From assembly GCF_004216955.1 (NCBI RefSeq), contig NZ_SGXL01000001.1:434001-498000 (forward strand): a stretch of 64,000 nucleotides of DNA, written 5' to 3'. Source of the DNA: Fictibacillus sp. BK138 (lineage in GTDB: Bacteria; Bacillota; Bacilli; Bacillales; Fictibacillaceae). A program made the translations under genes and the position numbers. Shown here piece after piece: positions 1-8,578 of this stretch; position 1 is the stretch's first letter, and each line of letters begins with the position of its first letter. The notes below the pieces were generated by a model. That model saw nothing but the letters and a program-made list of their open reading frames with translations. It was not told where the DNA came from and ran no database searches.

Positions 1-506
1 TGGAAGAAAGGAAGATCTCCAACAAACGAACTAGATGAAATTTGTATTCCGCCTGGAAAAAATACTACCGTAAGACAAAAAATAATAAAGAAAAAACCAA
101 TGACAAACGTTGCCATGTATAAGGCTTGGGCTATCAGCACATTTTTAAGGTAGTTCTTATAGGACATCCGTGTCATAACCATGGTGCCATAGTTTGATTG
201 TACAGACTTAAATGTAGTTGAACCAATTGAAATTCCAAAACCAATCAGCAGAATAAGAGCTGCTAATGCATTGTAATCACTTGAGAATAAAAAGCTTTCA
301 AAATATAAAGAACCAGTGTATCCAGAGATAATTTCTGACACTTTGGTAACATTAACATCCTCTGCACCAGATTGAAGGACAACTACCCATTCTTTTTTTT
401 CTAGATAAGTCGCATAATAGCTAGCACCAATAATAATCAAGAGAACAACAGTTAAGAGAATATTAAACTTAGATTTATAGTAACGTAAACATTCTTGTAA
501 GACCAC
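1..506 (-). CDS. ABC-2-like membrane permease (partial, runs off left edge)
   Basis: The reading frame is open from a GTG at 506 down to base 1, so only the N-terminal part (about 168 codons) is present. A GGGGGAG ribosome binding site lies at about 512-518. The protein has a hydrophobic segment near residues 15-32, a short extracellular stretch, and two more strongly hydrophobic segments. It looks like one permease subunit of a small ABC exporter. Small permeases of this kind often sit next to a small exported peptide, and the next gene on the same strand is a small secreted protein. I do not recognise the exact family; permease is an inference from topology. Confidence 0.6.
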   Translation of the reverse strand, partial: MVLQECLRYYKSKFNILLTVVLLIIIGASYYATYLEKKEWVVVLQSGAEDVNVTKVSEIISGYTGSLYFESFLFSSDYNALAALILLIGFGISIGSTTFKSVQSNYGTMVMTRMSYKNYLKNVLIAQALYMATFVIGFFFIIFCLTVVFFPGGIQISSSSFVGDLPFF

Positions 507-595
507 AAACGCTCCCCCAGTTTCTCTATCAAATGTAAAATATACACATCTCACTCTACAGAAATAATATCATGATTAAATGATGATTACTCTAC

Positions 596-1003
596 TTATC
601 TTGGATTAAATTTTAGCTTGATAGAATCAGTCCCGCTTTGCGTAGCATCTGGTCTTACCTGAGCATAATAATTGTAGCCTTTTGTACCCGTATTATTACC
701 TGCTGTGAACGTTTCATCAGTTGTTTTGATTTCTACCCAATCACTTCTTTTTTCACCATCTGAATTAACAATTCGTGCATCAGGATCTGACCACATTGTC
801 TTTACGATAGCGTAAAAATTTACAGTAGTGGCATCAGTCTCTTTAGCTTGCTTTAACTTACTTCCGGTAGTAGTTACAGTTTGTGTAGTACCCTCTTTAA
901 CTTCAAAAGTACCATATGAACTATAAGTTGCTAAAGCAGCTTGTGAAGATAAAATCCCTACCCCTAGTAATAATGCCGAAACCTTTAATTTTGCCTTTTT
1001 CAT
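596..1003 (-). CDS. Small secreted protein of unknown function
   Basis: The gene encodes 135 residues with a clear Sec signal peptide: basic MKKAKLK, a hydrophobic core, and a cleavage site after ALA near residue 25. The mature part of about 110 residues is rich in Thr, Lys and Tyr, has no cysteine, and ends in the basic tail KLKFNPR. An AAAAGGAGAGAG site precedes the ATG. It lies upstream of the permease gene on the same strand with a gap of about 90 bases, which suggests a secreted factor with a dedicated transporter or immunity membrane protein. It resembles small bacteriocin-like exported proteins in size and context only; I recognise no domain. Confidence 0.7.
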   Translation of the reverse strand: MKKAKLKVSALLLGVGILSSQAALATYSSYGTFEVKEGTTQTVTTTGSKLKQAKETDATTVNFYAIVKTMWSDPDARIVNSDGEKRSDWVEIKTTDETFTAGNNTGTKGYNYYAQVRPDATQSGTDSIKLKFNPR

Positions 1004-1789
1004 GTTTCTCTCTCCTTTTAACTTCTGAATTTATTTGCTGAATACTCAATTTTCATCAAAGCAAATAGGCGATGGGATTATGTAAATGAGAAAATTGATA
1101 GGAATAAAGTTTGACACTATCCTGTAGAGTTAATGTGTATGAATGAATAGTAGATTAATTGAAAATATTTGTAAATAATTCCAATAAAAAACAGTTATAT
1201 AGTTATGATATTTGTTTTTAAATATATAAAATAAGCAATAAGACCTAACTACGGTTTCTCAAAAAACAGGAAATAGGTCTGTGGGAACCGTTAAAAAGAA
1301 GAGGAATTACGCTTTTTTTCTCTACAATAGTAATGACGTTGCTGACCTTCATTTAGATTTAAAAAATCTTTTTAAAGAAAAAAACATTTAAAAATGAGTC
1401 AGTAAAGTTATTGTCATCTTGCTAAAATTTGTTCAAGTTGGGATGCTAATTAAGATGATGAAAATGGTGTTTTTTTAACCCGAATTCTTATATATCAAGA
1501 AAAAACGCAACGAATTACGCTGCAATTTATAATGCTAATTGCTATGCGATCCCGCTTGTTATTTCGTGTACCCGTTAAGATTTCCTCAAATTTCTTTTTT
1601 AATAGGGTACCAGATAAGATTCGAATTTTTTATTTTTAAAAAGTGTATCCGAATTAATTTAGTAGGGAGAATGTAGTAATTTGTCTAACAAAAAACCAGT
1701 TTTATAGGAAGGTAGCCCCTTTAATTGGAAGAATTATAGTAAAGGTGCAGGTTGAAAGACCTAATATCTTTAAGGGAGAGTGGATCGAT
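1004..1789. other. Long intergenic region, no gene seen
   Basis: About 790 bases of AT-rich sequence lie between two divergent genes. I see no frame with a plausible start and ribosome binding site. The word GAATTACGCT occurs twice (near 1304 and 1511) and CCGAATT-like words recur around 1480-1660, but they form no regular array. Promoters of both flanking genes must lie here; none is clear enough to call. Confidence 0.5.
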
Positions 1790-2506
1790 TTGAATTTAAG
1801 GAAGAAAGCTGCAAGTTTATTGGTTGCGGGAGCATTGTTAACAGCAATGCCAATGGGTGCTTTTGCTAAAGGAAGCAATACTGTGGAATACGTTGCATTA
1901 GGGGATTCCTTAGCTGCCGGGCAAACGCCGTTCAAAACATTTGATTTTAGCTATCCTGATTACTTGGTCAATCATTTTAAAACGTACAAAAGAGCTGTAG
2001 CTGATTATGACAACTTTGGTGTATCAGGCTATACTACTTATCACTTATTGAATGACGTAATGTTTAACACTACTGTTCAAAAAGAACTTAGAGAAGCAAC
2101 GCACATCACCATTGATATCGGGGCGAATGATGTTCTTGGAGCTCTGCGTTACGATCCGCAGAATGTACCGACAGCTTTAATGAATGCGAGTAATAACATC
2201 GGGTTAATCCTCAAGTCAATCGATCAAATGAATCCTAGCGCAGAGGTCTATATCATGGGTTACTACAACGCATTCCCGCATTATCCTCAAAGTGAGCAAG
2301 CGAAGTTATTGCCGGTACTTGATGCATTGAATCAAAATATAAAGGCACAAGCAAAAGCAAATGGAGACATCTACGTACAGGTGGATGACATCATTGCAAA
2401 AGAGTACTTAGAAAATCCGTTAGATATACATTTAAACCTTAATGGATATCAAGCGATTGCTAAAGAATTCTGGCAAGCGATTACTTATAAGCAGAGATAT
2501 AGATAA
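1790..2506 (+). CDS. Secreted SGNH/GDSL-family hydrolase
   Basis: A predicted extracellular esterase or lipase of 238 residues. I chose the TTG at 1790 because it has a GGGAG site about 10 bases upstream and begins directly with a standard signal peptide (MNLRKKAAS, hydrophobic core, cut after AFA). A GTG at 1745 in the same frame would add 15 residues that do not fit a signal peptide. The block I motif ALGDSLAAGQ carries the nucleophile Ser just after the signal peptide. A GAND motif supplies the block III Asn, and the C-terminal DIHLNLNGYQ supplies the Asp/His pair of block V. Substrate unknown. Confidence 0.85.
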   Translation: MNLRKKAASLLVAGALLTAMPMGAFAKGSNTVEYVALGDSLAAGQTPFKTFDFSYPDYLVNHFKTYKRAVADYDNFGVSGYTTYHLLNDVMFNTTVQKELREATHITIDIGANDVLGALRYDPQNVPTALMNASNNIGLILKSIDQMNPSAEVYIMGYYNAFPHYPQSEQAKLLPVLDALNQNIKAQAKANGDIYVQVDDIIAKEYLENPLDIHLNLNGYQAIAKEFWQAITYKQRYR

Positions 2507-2514
2507 CAAGTTAA

Positions 2515-2545
2515 CCCCTTCTCTCAATTTGAGAAGGGGATTTTT
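2515..2545 (+). terminator. Rho-independent terminator after the GDSL hydrolase
   Basis: A perfect 9-bp stem (CCCCTTCTC at 2515-2523 with GAGAAGGGG at 2531-2539) is followed by ATTTTTA. It starts 8 bases after the stop codon, between convergent genes. Confidence 0.9.
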
Positions 2546-2559
2546 ATGGATGAACAATA

Positions 2560-3045
2560 TTACTTCGTTTTTTCTAACTCTACATCATGCTCCTTCGCCA
2601 GCTTATCAATATCAGTCTGGTAGTCACGAATCATCTTTCTTGCCGTATTTAACTTCTCATTGGCTTCATTAATCAACGAGCTATCCTGATTTTCAATAGC
2701 GGTTACGATCATTAAAAAAGCGCTGCTTTGAATATTGGCAGCTTCAATGTAATCTTCATGTATTTTTCTTAAGTCATCCGTTTCGATCTCTACAGCTTCC
2801 AATTCATTGATAAAGTCATTGTATTCTGGAATGATCTCATCCTTTAGGGCGAAGTAAAGTGTTTCATCATTCGTATAATTTGCTCCCGTTACGTTTTCAT
2901 ACTTACCAACAGCAGCCAACTCTTTTTCAGCGAGTTTCGGTGTTTTCTCATTTATATAATCCATTAGATCGTCTTGAACAGGGTCGCTACAGCCAGACAG
3001 AATGAAAGCTAACACCAGAAAACTTGCTAAAATGTATTTTTTCAT
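2560..3045 (-). CDS. Lipoprotein of unknown function
   Basis: A 161-residue lipoprotein with a short signal sequence starting MKKYIL and the lipobox LSGC, so it should be anchored on the outer face of the membrane. I start at the ATG at 3045, which has GGAGGTGG close upstream; an upstream ATG at 3078 would bury that site. The mature part is acidic and mostly helical with heptad-like spacing. No enzyme motif is visible. It converges on the GDSL gene across the terminator at 2515-2545. Function unknown. Confidence 0.8.
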   Translation of the reverse strand: MKKYILASFLVLAFILSGCSDPVQDDLMDYINEKTPKLAEKELAAVGKYENVTGANYTNDETLYFALKDEIIPEYNDFINELEAVEIETDDLRKIHEDYIEAANIQSSAFLMIVTAIENQDSSLINEANEKLNTARKMIRDYQTDIDKLAKEHDVELEKTK

Positions 3046-3142
3046 CTGTTCACCACCTCCCTGAACCACTTTATTCATAGTTCATTTGTCCTATTCATCA
3101 TTGAAGGTGAGAACATTAACTTTTTAAATAAAGCATAAAAAT

Positions 3143-3178
3143 GAACCTCAAGAGCATGATGCTTCTGAGGTTCAATAG
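3143..3178. terminator. Long hairpin in the 3.05-3.48 kb gap
   Basis: An imperfect 31-base palindrome (8-bp outer stem GAACCTCA/TGAGGTTC and a 4-bp inner stem AGCA/TGCT, with one A-C mismatch and one wobble) is followed by AATAGTTTTT on the plus strand. No intact gene precedes it on either strand. It may be what remains after loss of a gene from this gap. Nothing else in 3046-3483 is supportable. Confidence 0.5.
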
Positions 3179-3483
3179 TTTTTACTCGTATTCACAGGGA
3201 CAAAATCAGTTTAGGTCAAGCTGCTCCCATCCAAAAAGGCAGCCAGTTATCATTACACTGTGGCAGTTAGATGCCGTTTAATTTAAATACATAACTTAGC
3301 GCTTTATCCAAAGTGAAAGGAAAATAGCTCAAGCATCGGGTTTGAACTGTAATAGTTGTTTAGGGAAATGAACTATTTCAACATCTATTCCATATTTGAG
3401 ACTATTAATGTTTTAAACAAGTGTTTAACGGGTTTCTTAATTATTAGGAATATATACCAATTTTTCATAAGGGGTCTTGATCA

Positions 3484-3888
3484 ATGGAAATCAAATATAA
3501 ATTAATGTCTCGATTGAAGGTAAGTGGTTTCCTATGTTTTGTAGTAGCTGCCTTACAAGGTTACATTGTTTATTTAAGTTTTGACGAACGAAATTATCTT
3601 TTTTTGTTCTGGAATGCTGCATTTTTAGTAACCTATATCTATTTAGGGATCTATTTTCTAAATGCACACAAGATTAACTATGTAGTAATTAAAAAAGGTG
3701 AATTATTCTATAAGGTCTTATTAAGAAAAGTAAGAAAAATAAGTCTTGGAAGTATAGAAGAAGTGAAACGTAAAGAAAATCAATTGATATTGAAAATCGA
3801 AGGAGAAAGAGATTTGGTATTACAAATGAAATTCATAAATGAAACGGATGCTCAGAAACTAAAACACTTTCTTCTTGAGAAGGTGTAA
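3484..3888 (+). CDS. Small membrane protein with a cytoplasmic C-terminal domain
   Basis: The 134-residue product has two transmembrane segments (about residues 13-30 and 38-58) and then a soluble domain of about 70 residues. That domain alternates basic and hydrophobic residues in a beta-rich pattern like the small bacterial PH-type domains found after two membrane helices. GGGGTC precedes the ATG. It is the first of three co-directed small membrane protein genes ending at 4454. No specific family recognised. Confidence 0.65.
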   Translation: MEIKYKLMSRLKVSGFLCFVVAALQGYIVYLSFDERNYLFLFWNAAFLVTYIYLGIYFLNAHKINYVVIKKGELFYKVLLRKVRKISLGSIEEVKRKENQLILKIEGERDLVLQMKFINETDAQKLKHFLLEKV

Positions 3889-3935
3889 TCCATATTGAAG
3901 AAGAATGATTTATTAGTGAGGAAAGGGGTAAAGGG

Positions 3936-4112
3936 ATGGGGTTTTTATTTTACACGGCTCCAATTGCAGCAATCATTTTTGTTGTTAGCGGTGCAACTTT
4001 AGCTAAAAATATCAAACAAGATAAAGAGACGGTAAGAAGCACGGCAGTATGTTCACTTTCTTTTGCATACATTATCTTTTCAATTATTTATGTTAGTTAC
4101 TTTACTTATTAG
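3936..4112 (+). CDS. Small two-helix membrane protein (58 aa)
   Basis: An ATG at 3936 preceded by GGAAAGGGG opens a 58-codon frame ending at TAG 4110-4112. The product begins MGFLFYTAPIAA and has two hydrophobic helices separated by a short charged loop. It lies 47 bases after one small membrane gene and 9 bases before another on the same strand, which suggests one transcript. Function unknown. Confidence 0.55.
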   Translation: MGFLFYTAPIAAIIFVVSGATLAKNIKQDKETVRSTAVCSLSFAYIIFSIIYVSYFTY

Positions 4113-4121
4113 GATCTAGTA

Positions 4122-4454
4122 ATGGATATGATATTAGGGATTTCAAGTGGTGTGCTTACAATTTTATATCTCTGGATCATTGGCTTACTAAGAAGCAAAG
4201 TGAAGCTTAACGAGAATTACACGTTTGAAACTAGAAAGTTAGCAGTCTCACTAAAAATCTTAATGATCTCCGTTACTGTATTGCTTTTAATCAAAGGTGA
4301 ATTTGGATTGCTGCGTGCTTTCGTAATGGCCGGAATAGTTTATAGCATAGCAATGGTCGTATTAGTGATTGTTCTCCTTCTATTAAAACAATGGAATATA
4401 CAAATCTATAGAAAAACAATGAGGTTCTTGGAAAATAAAAAAGAGTGGTTATAA
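4122..4454 (+). CDS. Small membrane protein (110 aa)
   Basis: The product begins MDMILGISSG and has three to four predicted transmembrane helices with a basic C-terminal tail. AGGA at 4111-4114 serves as a short ribosome binding site overlapping the previous stop codon. It is the last gene of the small membrane protein cluster, followed by a bidirectional terminator. No recognised family. Confidence 0.6.
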   Translation: MDMILGISSGVLTILYLWIIGLLRSKVKLNENYTFETRKLAVSLKILMISVTVLLLIKGEFGLLRAFVMAGIVYSIAMVVLVIVLLLLKQWNIQIYRKTMRFLENKKEWL

Positions 4455-4544
4455 CAAAAGACCGATACCCATTTATTTACGGGTTTCTTTTGGAATACAA
4501 AAGTGAAATAAAAAAGGGAATCGCATATTAAATATAGCAATCGA

Positions 4545-4571
4545 AAAAGCACTGCAAATCGCAGTGCTTTT
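4545..4571. terminator. Bidirectional terminator between convergent small genes
   Basis: The stem AAAAGCACTGC (4545-4555) pairs with GCAGTGCTTTT (4561-4571) around a 5-base loop. A-tracts and T-tracts flank it on both strands, which suits the convergent genes on either side. Confidence 0.85.
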
Positions 4572-4649
4572 AACATTTCTTATTGAATTAAATTAGACGA
4601 AGTTTTCTTCCTCAATTGCACCAGTCTTTTTACAAATATTAACATTTAA

Positions 4650-4922
4650 TTAAATATTAAAAATGAAATTTATTCCATAAATGGATATAAGGATGTAGAA
4701 AAGAATTAGCACCTGAAGCGTAAAATCAGATAATAATTTAATGCAGAACTTATATGTTAAATATGTCATTAAAGCTGATAAAAAAGGACTAAAACCGAAA
4801 ACTGAGGTATATAGGAAAGCCCCAAAATCCATTGATTCAGTAAAATATATATTGGAAGAAATCCATACAAAAAATATCCACCAACTGATTAAGGATGAAA
4901 TTGTAAAAATCCATTTTTTCAT
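4650..4922 (-). CDS. Small membrane protein (90 aa)
   Basis: Three hydrophobic helices fill most of the product. AAAGGGG sits 7 bases before the ATG at 4922; a second ATG at 4925 is only 4 bases from that site, so 4922 is preferred. It follows the 182-residue membrane protein gene on the same strand and may share its transcript. A plus-strand frame across the same bases lacks a ribosome binding site. Function unknown. Confidence 0.55.
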   Translation of the reverse strand: MKKWIFTISSLISWWIFFVWISSNIYFTESMDFGAFLYTSVFGFSPFLSALMTYLTYKFCIKLLSDFTLQVLILFYILISIYGINFIFNI

Positions 4923-4962
4923 CATTATACCCCTTTGTCCTACTCCAAAGTTTTTTTTTAGT

Positions 4963-5511
4963 TTATATGTTACGAGGGGTAATAGAAGGTATTTCTGCTT
5001 CTAAAGCTATATTAGAGCTAACTTGCTTGAATTCATTAAAGTAAATAGAGGAACATTCCTGCAAATTAGTAGCTCTGCCGCTGTAAAGATAGTCGTTAAA
5101 TTTATTAAGTGCTTTAGTGTTATTAAACGTACTTGGGAGATTCGTTATCTGATTAAATTCTGTTTGAACGTTCGACATCTCGTTCGTTAAACTTTTATTT
5201 CTCGGTATTAGAATGAGACTTCCGATGCTTAAAGGAACTAAATTAAGAACAGGAACGAAAGCAAAAATTAATACGATACCCAAACTAAGTTTAAGAAGTT
5301 CTTTTACAGAATAAAAAAACCCAAAAGTTACGATTGTTTTATTTATACCAGGCAACGAGATTACCAGAAAGGATAAAAGAATCAAACTTATCACCAAGGA
5401 TCCAATGAAGATCGGAAACACGATGCTGTCACGTTTTTGCTTTATGTTTTCATATTTAACTGCTATGGGAAGGCCGAGCATTATTACCTTTTTTAATTCT
5501 TCTTTCTCCAA
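4963..5511 (-). CDS. Membrane protein of unknown function
   Basis: A 182-residue protein. I start at the TTG at 5511 because GGAGGT lies 6 bases upstream; the longer frame to 5541 would contain that site. The N-terminal 30 residues are charged. Two long hydrophobic regions follow (about residues 32-60 and 72-102), then a polar, Asn-rich C-terminal domain of about 80 residues. No signal peptide or motif that I recognise. Confidence 0.65.
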   Translation of the reverse strand: MEKEELKKVIMLGLPIAVKYENIKQKRDSIVFPIFIGSLVISLILLSFLVISLPGINKTIVTFGFFYSVKELLKLSLGIVLIFAFVPVLNLVPLSIGSLILIPRNKSLTNEMSNVQTEFNQITNLPSTFNNTKALNKFNDYLYSGRATNLQECSSIYFNEFKQVSSNIALEAEIPSITPRNI

Positions 5512-5594
5512 AATCTTACCTCCACAATAAAAATTTTCCACGACTTAATATAGCATATTTTCCTATTTTCGACAGTATTAAATTTTTAGAGTAA

Positions 5595-5771
5595 TCATTG
5601 ATCATTATCGAGGTCGCGATCAAGAAAGGAAGCTTTGTAAATCGATTTAATACCTAACTTATCCTTGATTTCCTCTAAATCCTTAAGGATGAGATGCGTA
5701 TTAAACCAAGCTGCAAAAGCAGCCGCAATTGCTAGTAAGATGATCGTTATTACAGTAATCTTTAAGACCAC
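5595..5771 (-). CDS. Small single-helix membrane protein
   Basis: Start GTG at 5771 with GAGGTGG just upstream; a GTG at 5780 would overlap that site. The 58-residue product has one transmembrane helix and a charged C-terminal tail beginning around HLILKDLEEIKDKLG that should form an amphipathic helix. This organisation is common in small Bacillus membrane proteins of unknown role. Confidence 0.55.
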   Translation of the reverse strand: MVLKITVITIILLAIAAAFAAWFNTHLILKDLEEIKDKLGIKSIYKASFLDRDLDNDQ

Positions 5772-5952
5772 GAAATCCACCTCATAGTGTTTTAATCAAT
5801 TTTACCATATTATTACAAAACCTGAATATTTTTTTACAAAATATAGCGGTAGAATATAAATTCATATGAATAGAGAAGCGGAATTGTACTTCTTTTATAG
5901 GGATTGATATGGATGGCTTTTTAGAAAATCTTTTTGGTGAGTGATTTTTGGA

Positions 5953-6200
5953 GGCCTAGAACTAAAGTAGAAGTTCTATGAGTTAAAATGAAGAGTCTAT
6001 GAGCCAAAGTGGAAGTTCTATGAGTCAAAAGGAAGAGTCTATGGGTCAAAGTAGATTCTATGAGTCAAAAGGAAGAGCCAATGAACCAAAGTGGAAGATC
6101 TATGAGTCAAAACGAAGAGTCTATGGGTCAAAGTTGAGTCTATGAGCTAAAGTGGAAGTTCAATGAGTCAAAAGAGCATTTCTATGAACCAAACACTATT
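5953..6200. repeat. Array A1: degenerate ~21-nt units with core TCTATGAGTCAAA
   Basis: About eleven to twelve units of 18-22 bases run head to tail. Each has the core TCTATGAGTCAAA, or close variants with GAACCAAA, GGTCAAA or GAGCTAAA, followed by a variable GGAAGAG-like stretch. The array fills the gap between the terminator of the 5'-nucleotidase gene and the small membrane protein gene at 5771. A second array with the same core lies at 14524-14690, and a lone unit at 11082-11100. Frame and length vary between units, so it is unlikely to be coding. Confidence 0.85.
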
Positions 6201-6207
6201 TCAACCA

Positions 6208-6253
6208 CAAAAAAAAGGCTGACCACAAAAGTTGTTACACTTTTGGGTCAGCC
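6208..6253 (-). terminator. Terminator of the 5'-nucleotidase gene
   Basis: GGCTGACC (6217-6224) pairs with GGTCAGCC (6246-6253), with inner CAAAAG/CTTTTG pairing. On the minus strand the stem is followed by eight T residues. It lies 8 bases beyond the stop codon. Confidence 0.9.
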
Positions 6254-6261
6254 CAATCCTA

Positions 6262-7941
6262 TTATTTAGATACATCCACAATTCGGCCTTCGATTTGCGG
6301 ATTTACCGTTCCTAATTCCGCTACATAATCACGAAGATTCTCCCAGTCAGAAGCACCCAAATCAGTTACGCGACCCTGTTCATATGCATTCTTGAATACT
6401 GTAAATCCATCGCCGCCTTTAGCTGTAAAGGCATTTGTTGCGATTACATATTCTTGATCCAAGCTAAGTGGAGTGAATTCTCCTTCTGCCGTTTCAACAT
6501 CCATTGACACAACTCGGCTGCCAACTGGCTGCGTGCTGTCATAGGTGAACTTCATGCCAGAAACATGAAGGAAGCCACCATGTTCTTTAGGTGACTGGCT
6601 TACACTGTGCTCTAGAGCATTCTTGATTTCTGCTCCAGACAATGTCATTGTCGCAAGTGTATTTCCGAATGGAAGCGTCGTTAGTACATCACCATAAGTG
6701 ATTTCACCTTGATCGATCGGTGCACGGATTCCGCCGCCGTTTTGGAAAGCCATCAGAACATTTGGATTGAATTCTTTTGCTTTATCGAGCATCCCGTCTG
6801 TGATCAGGTTTCCTAATTCTGTTTCATTACTTCTTACACTTGGACCGTCACCTTCTGAGCGGGGGTTAGCTAGTTCTTTTTCGGCAACTCCGCCAGTTGG
6901 TGTATTCTTTAATTCTTCGATTTTACTAGAGTACTTTTGAAGAAGTTCAGCAGCTTCAGGGTCTTCAGCTTTTGTCTTTACTTCAATCAGCTCCCCAGCT
7001 TGTCCAATCACTTCACCTTTTTTGTTGAACTGAACATCAAGTGTTCCGAGGAATTCGCTATATTGTGAAGCTTGTACTATAACCGTAGGGTCTTTTGATT
7101 GCCCGTTTTCATCATTAGCGACTACAACTGGCTCTGTTAGTTTTGTATGGCTGTGTCCGCCGACAATTACATCAAGCCCTTCAACGTGTTTTGCCAGTTC
7201 AAGGTCGTTGTCATACGCTGGATTATCATCATAGCCGAGGTGTGTGATCGCTACAACTTTATTAATTCCACGGCGTTCAAGCTTCTTAACAGCTTCTTCA
7301 GCTTCTTCAATGTAGTTTTCAAAAACGACACCTTCAGGGCTGGAGATGTCAACCGTTTCTTCAGTTGTAAGACCGATGAATCCTACCTTTTCTCCGTTTA
7401 CTTTCTTAATTACAGTGGGGTAGATGTTTCCTTCTTTTGCATTGCGTTTCATCTTGTCTTTATATAAAGGACTTAACTTCGGATCGTTAGAAAAATCAAC
7501 ATTCGTACTAACGAACGGAAATTCTGCATATTTTACAAAATCAGCAAGAGCCTGGTGACCTTCAGGGCTAGAGCCTAGGTCAAACTCATGATTACCGAAA
7601 GTCATAAGGTCATAGTCTAGCAAGTTCATAAACTCCAGGTCGGCTTGTCCTTTGAACTCGTTAAAATAGAGAGTTCCTGAGAAAACATCACCTGCATTGA
7701 GCAATAAAGCATCTGGGTTTTCCGCGCGCTCTTCTTTAACAGCAGTAACAAGTTTTGCTACATTATCTAAATGTGCATGCGTATCATTCGTATGCATGAG
7801 AGACAGGTTGAACGATTTTGGTTCTTTTTTCTTATGAAAATCTTTTGGAGCGGCATATGTAGCGGTTGCGACTTGGGAAGAAATTAACCCAATGGCAAGA
7901 GAGGAAGCTAGTAATCTTTTAAACGATCGTTTAACTGACAT
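6262..7941 (-). CDS. Secreted bifunctional metallophosphatase/5'-nucleotidase
   Basis: A 559-residue exported enzyme of the UshA/YfkN type that removes phosphate from extracellular nucleotides. The signal peptide ends near residue 30 (ATYAA). The metallophosphoesterase domain (about 45-300) shows the metal-binding motifs HTNDTHAH, LNAGDVFSG, GNHEFD and GGHSHT. The C-terminal 5'-nucleotidase domain (about 350-535) contains NGGGIRAPIDQGEI and NTLATMTLSG, which bind substrate. No LPXTG or SLH anchor is visible, so the protein is probably released or held non-covalently. Start ATG with GAAAGGA upstream. A decayed copy of part of such a gene lies at 11136-11188. Confidence 0.93.
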   Translation of the reverse strand: MSVKRSFKRLLASSLAIGLISSQVATATYAAPKDFHKKKEPKSFNLSLMHTNDTHAHLDNVAKLVTAVKEERAENPDALLLNAGDVFSGTLYFNEFKGQADLEFMNLLDYDLMTFGNHEFDLGSSPEGHQALADFVKYAEFPFVSTNVDFSNDPKLSPLYKDKMKRNAKEGNIYPTVIKKVNGEKVGFIGLTTEETVDISSPEGVVFENYIEEAEEAVKKLERRGINKVVAITHLGYDDNPAYDNDLELAKHVEGLDVIVGGHSHTKLTEPVVVANDENGQSKDPTVIVQASQYSEFLGTLDVQFNKKGEVIGQAGELIEVKTKAEDPEAAELLQKYSSKIEELKNTPTGGVAEKELANPRSEGDGPSVRSNETELGNLITDGMLDKAKEFNPNVLMAFQNGGGIRAPIDQGEITYGDVLTTLPFGNTLATMTLSGAEIKNALEHSVSQSPKEHGGFLHVSGMKFTYDSTQPVGSRVVSMDVETAEGEFTPLSLDQEYVIATNAFTAKGGDGFTVFKNAYEQGRVTDLGASDWENLRDYVAELGTVNPQIEGRIVDVSK

Positions 7942-8080
7942 AACATCACAATCCTTTCAAATTTGTCATACTATTCTAATATAGCATGACTATAATGCTA
8001 GGATGTGTCGTGTTTTGTCGAAAAGTGTTTAATTTAAAACTATTTTATTAAAAAATGGAGAATTTGAAGGAATGCCGCCC

Positions 8081-8191
8081 TTATAAGGATGTGGCAAATG
8101 CTTTTTGAGGTAGCAATAAACTAATTAAGATTAATAATATAAGAACAACTGCAATATAATTTTTCCAATATCTAATCTGATAGACTTTCAC
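8081..8191 (-). CDS. Tiny membrane peptide overlapping the upstream small gene
   Basis: A GTG start whose bases overlap the TGA stop of the previous frame (GTGA junction at 8188-8191) opens a 36-residue frame. The product begins MKVYQIRYWKN and has one hydrophobic helix. It has no strong ribosome binding site of its own, so it would depend on translational coupling. It could be chance. Confidence 0.35.
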   Translation of the reverse strand: MKVYQIRYWKNYIAVVLILLILISLLLPQKAFATSL

Positions 8192-8352
8192 TTTGAAGAT
8201 GTTCCCTTTTTAAATGCAAAATACAAAACTAAAATAATAATAAACAATGTAAGACTGACATAGTCAGTTACATAGTCGTTTTCAGATAGTAAGTTCACGA
8301 TCGTAATGATGAATAAGAATAATGCCCCTATAATTGGCAGTTTTCTGTACAT
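8188..8352 (-). CDS. Small two-helix membrane protein (54 aa)
   Basis: GGAGG lies 7 bases before an ATG at 8352. The 54-residue product begins MYRKLPIIGALF, with two hydrophobic helices around an acidic loop (SENDYVTD) and a basic tail ending KKGTSSK. The ribosome binding site and membrane topology make it a likely gene although short. It occupies the gap between the nucleotidase and deacetylase genes. Confidence 0.55.
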   Translation of the reverse strand: MYRKLPIIGALFLFIITIVNLLSENDYVTDYVSLTLFIIILVLYFAFKKGTSSK

Positions 8353-8578
8353 AAAAAAACCTCCAGTAAATCAATTAACCCTCACTTACAAACCTATAAA
8401 TTCCATTATATCTATGAAATTCGTAAAAGGAATTGAATTACATAAATAGTAATTCTAAATAACTATATTTCACTATAACTATCAATTAATAGGTCTAAAT
8501 GACGATATAACGATTGGTTCTTTACTACTGTATCGACGCTTGAAAATATCAACTAAGAGAAGATGAGAGGTTTAAAGC

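Noticed and set aside
1112-1145. Promoter beginning with TTGACA
   Set aside because: No acceptable -10 at 16-18 bases and no gene close downstream on the plus strand.
1745-1789. Longer N-terminus of the GDSL hydrolase from GTG 1745
   Set aside because: The added residues do not fit a signal peptide and the start lacks a ribosome binding site; TTG 1790 has both.
3195-3300. Interrupted minus-strand coding-like stretch
   Set aside because: A few residues look protein-like but stops and frame changes interrupt it within 30 codons and no parent gene could be named.
4741-5004. Plus-strand ORF of 87 codons
   Set aside because: It lacks a ribosome binding site, overlaps two better minus-strand membrane genes, and its composition is not protein-like at the end.
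5953-6200. Possible CRISPR array (also considered for 14524-14690 and the other arrays)
   Set aside because: Units are only about 21 bases with a degenerate core and no conserved repeat of 24-37 bases separating unique spacers. No cas gene is present.
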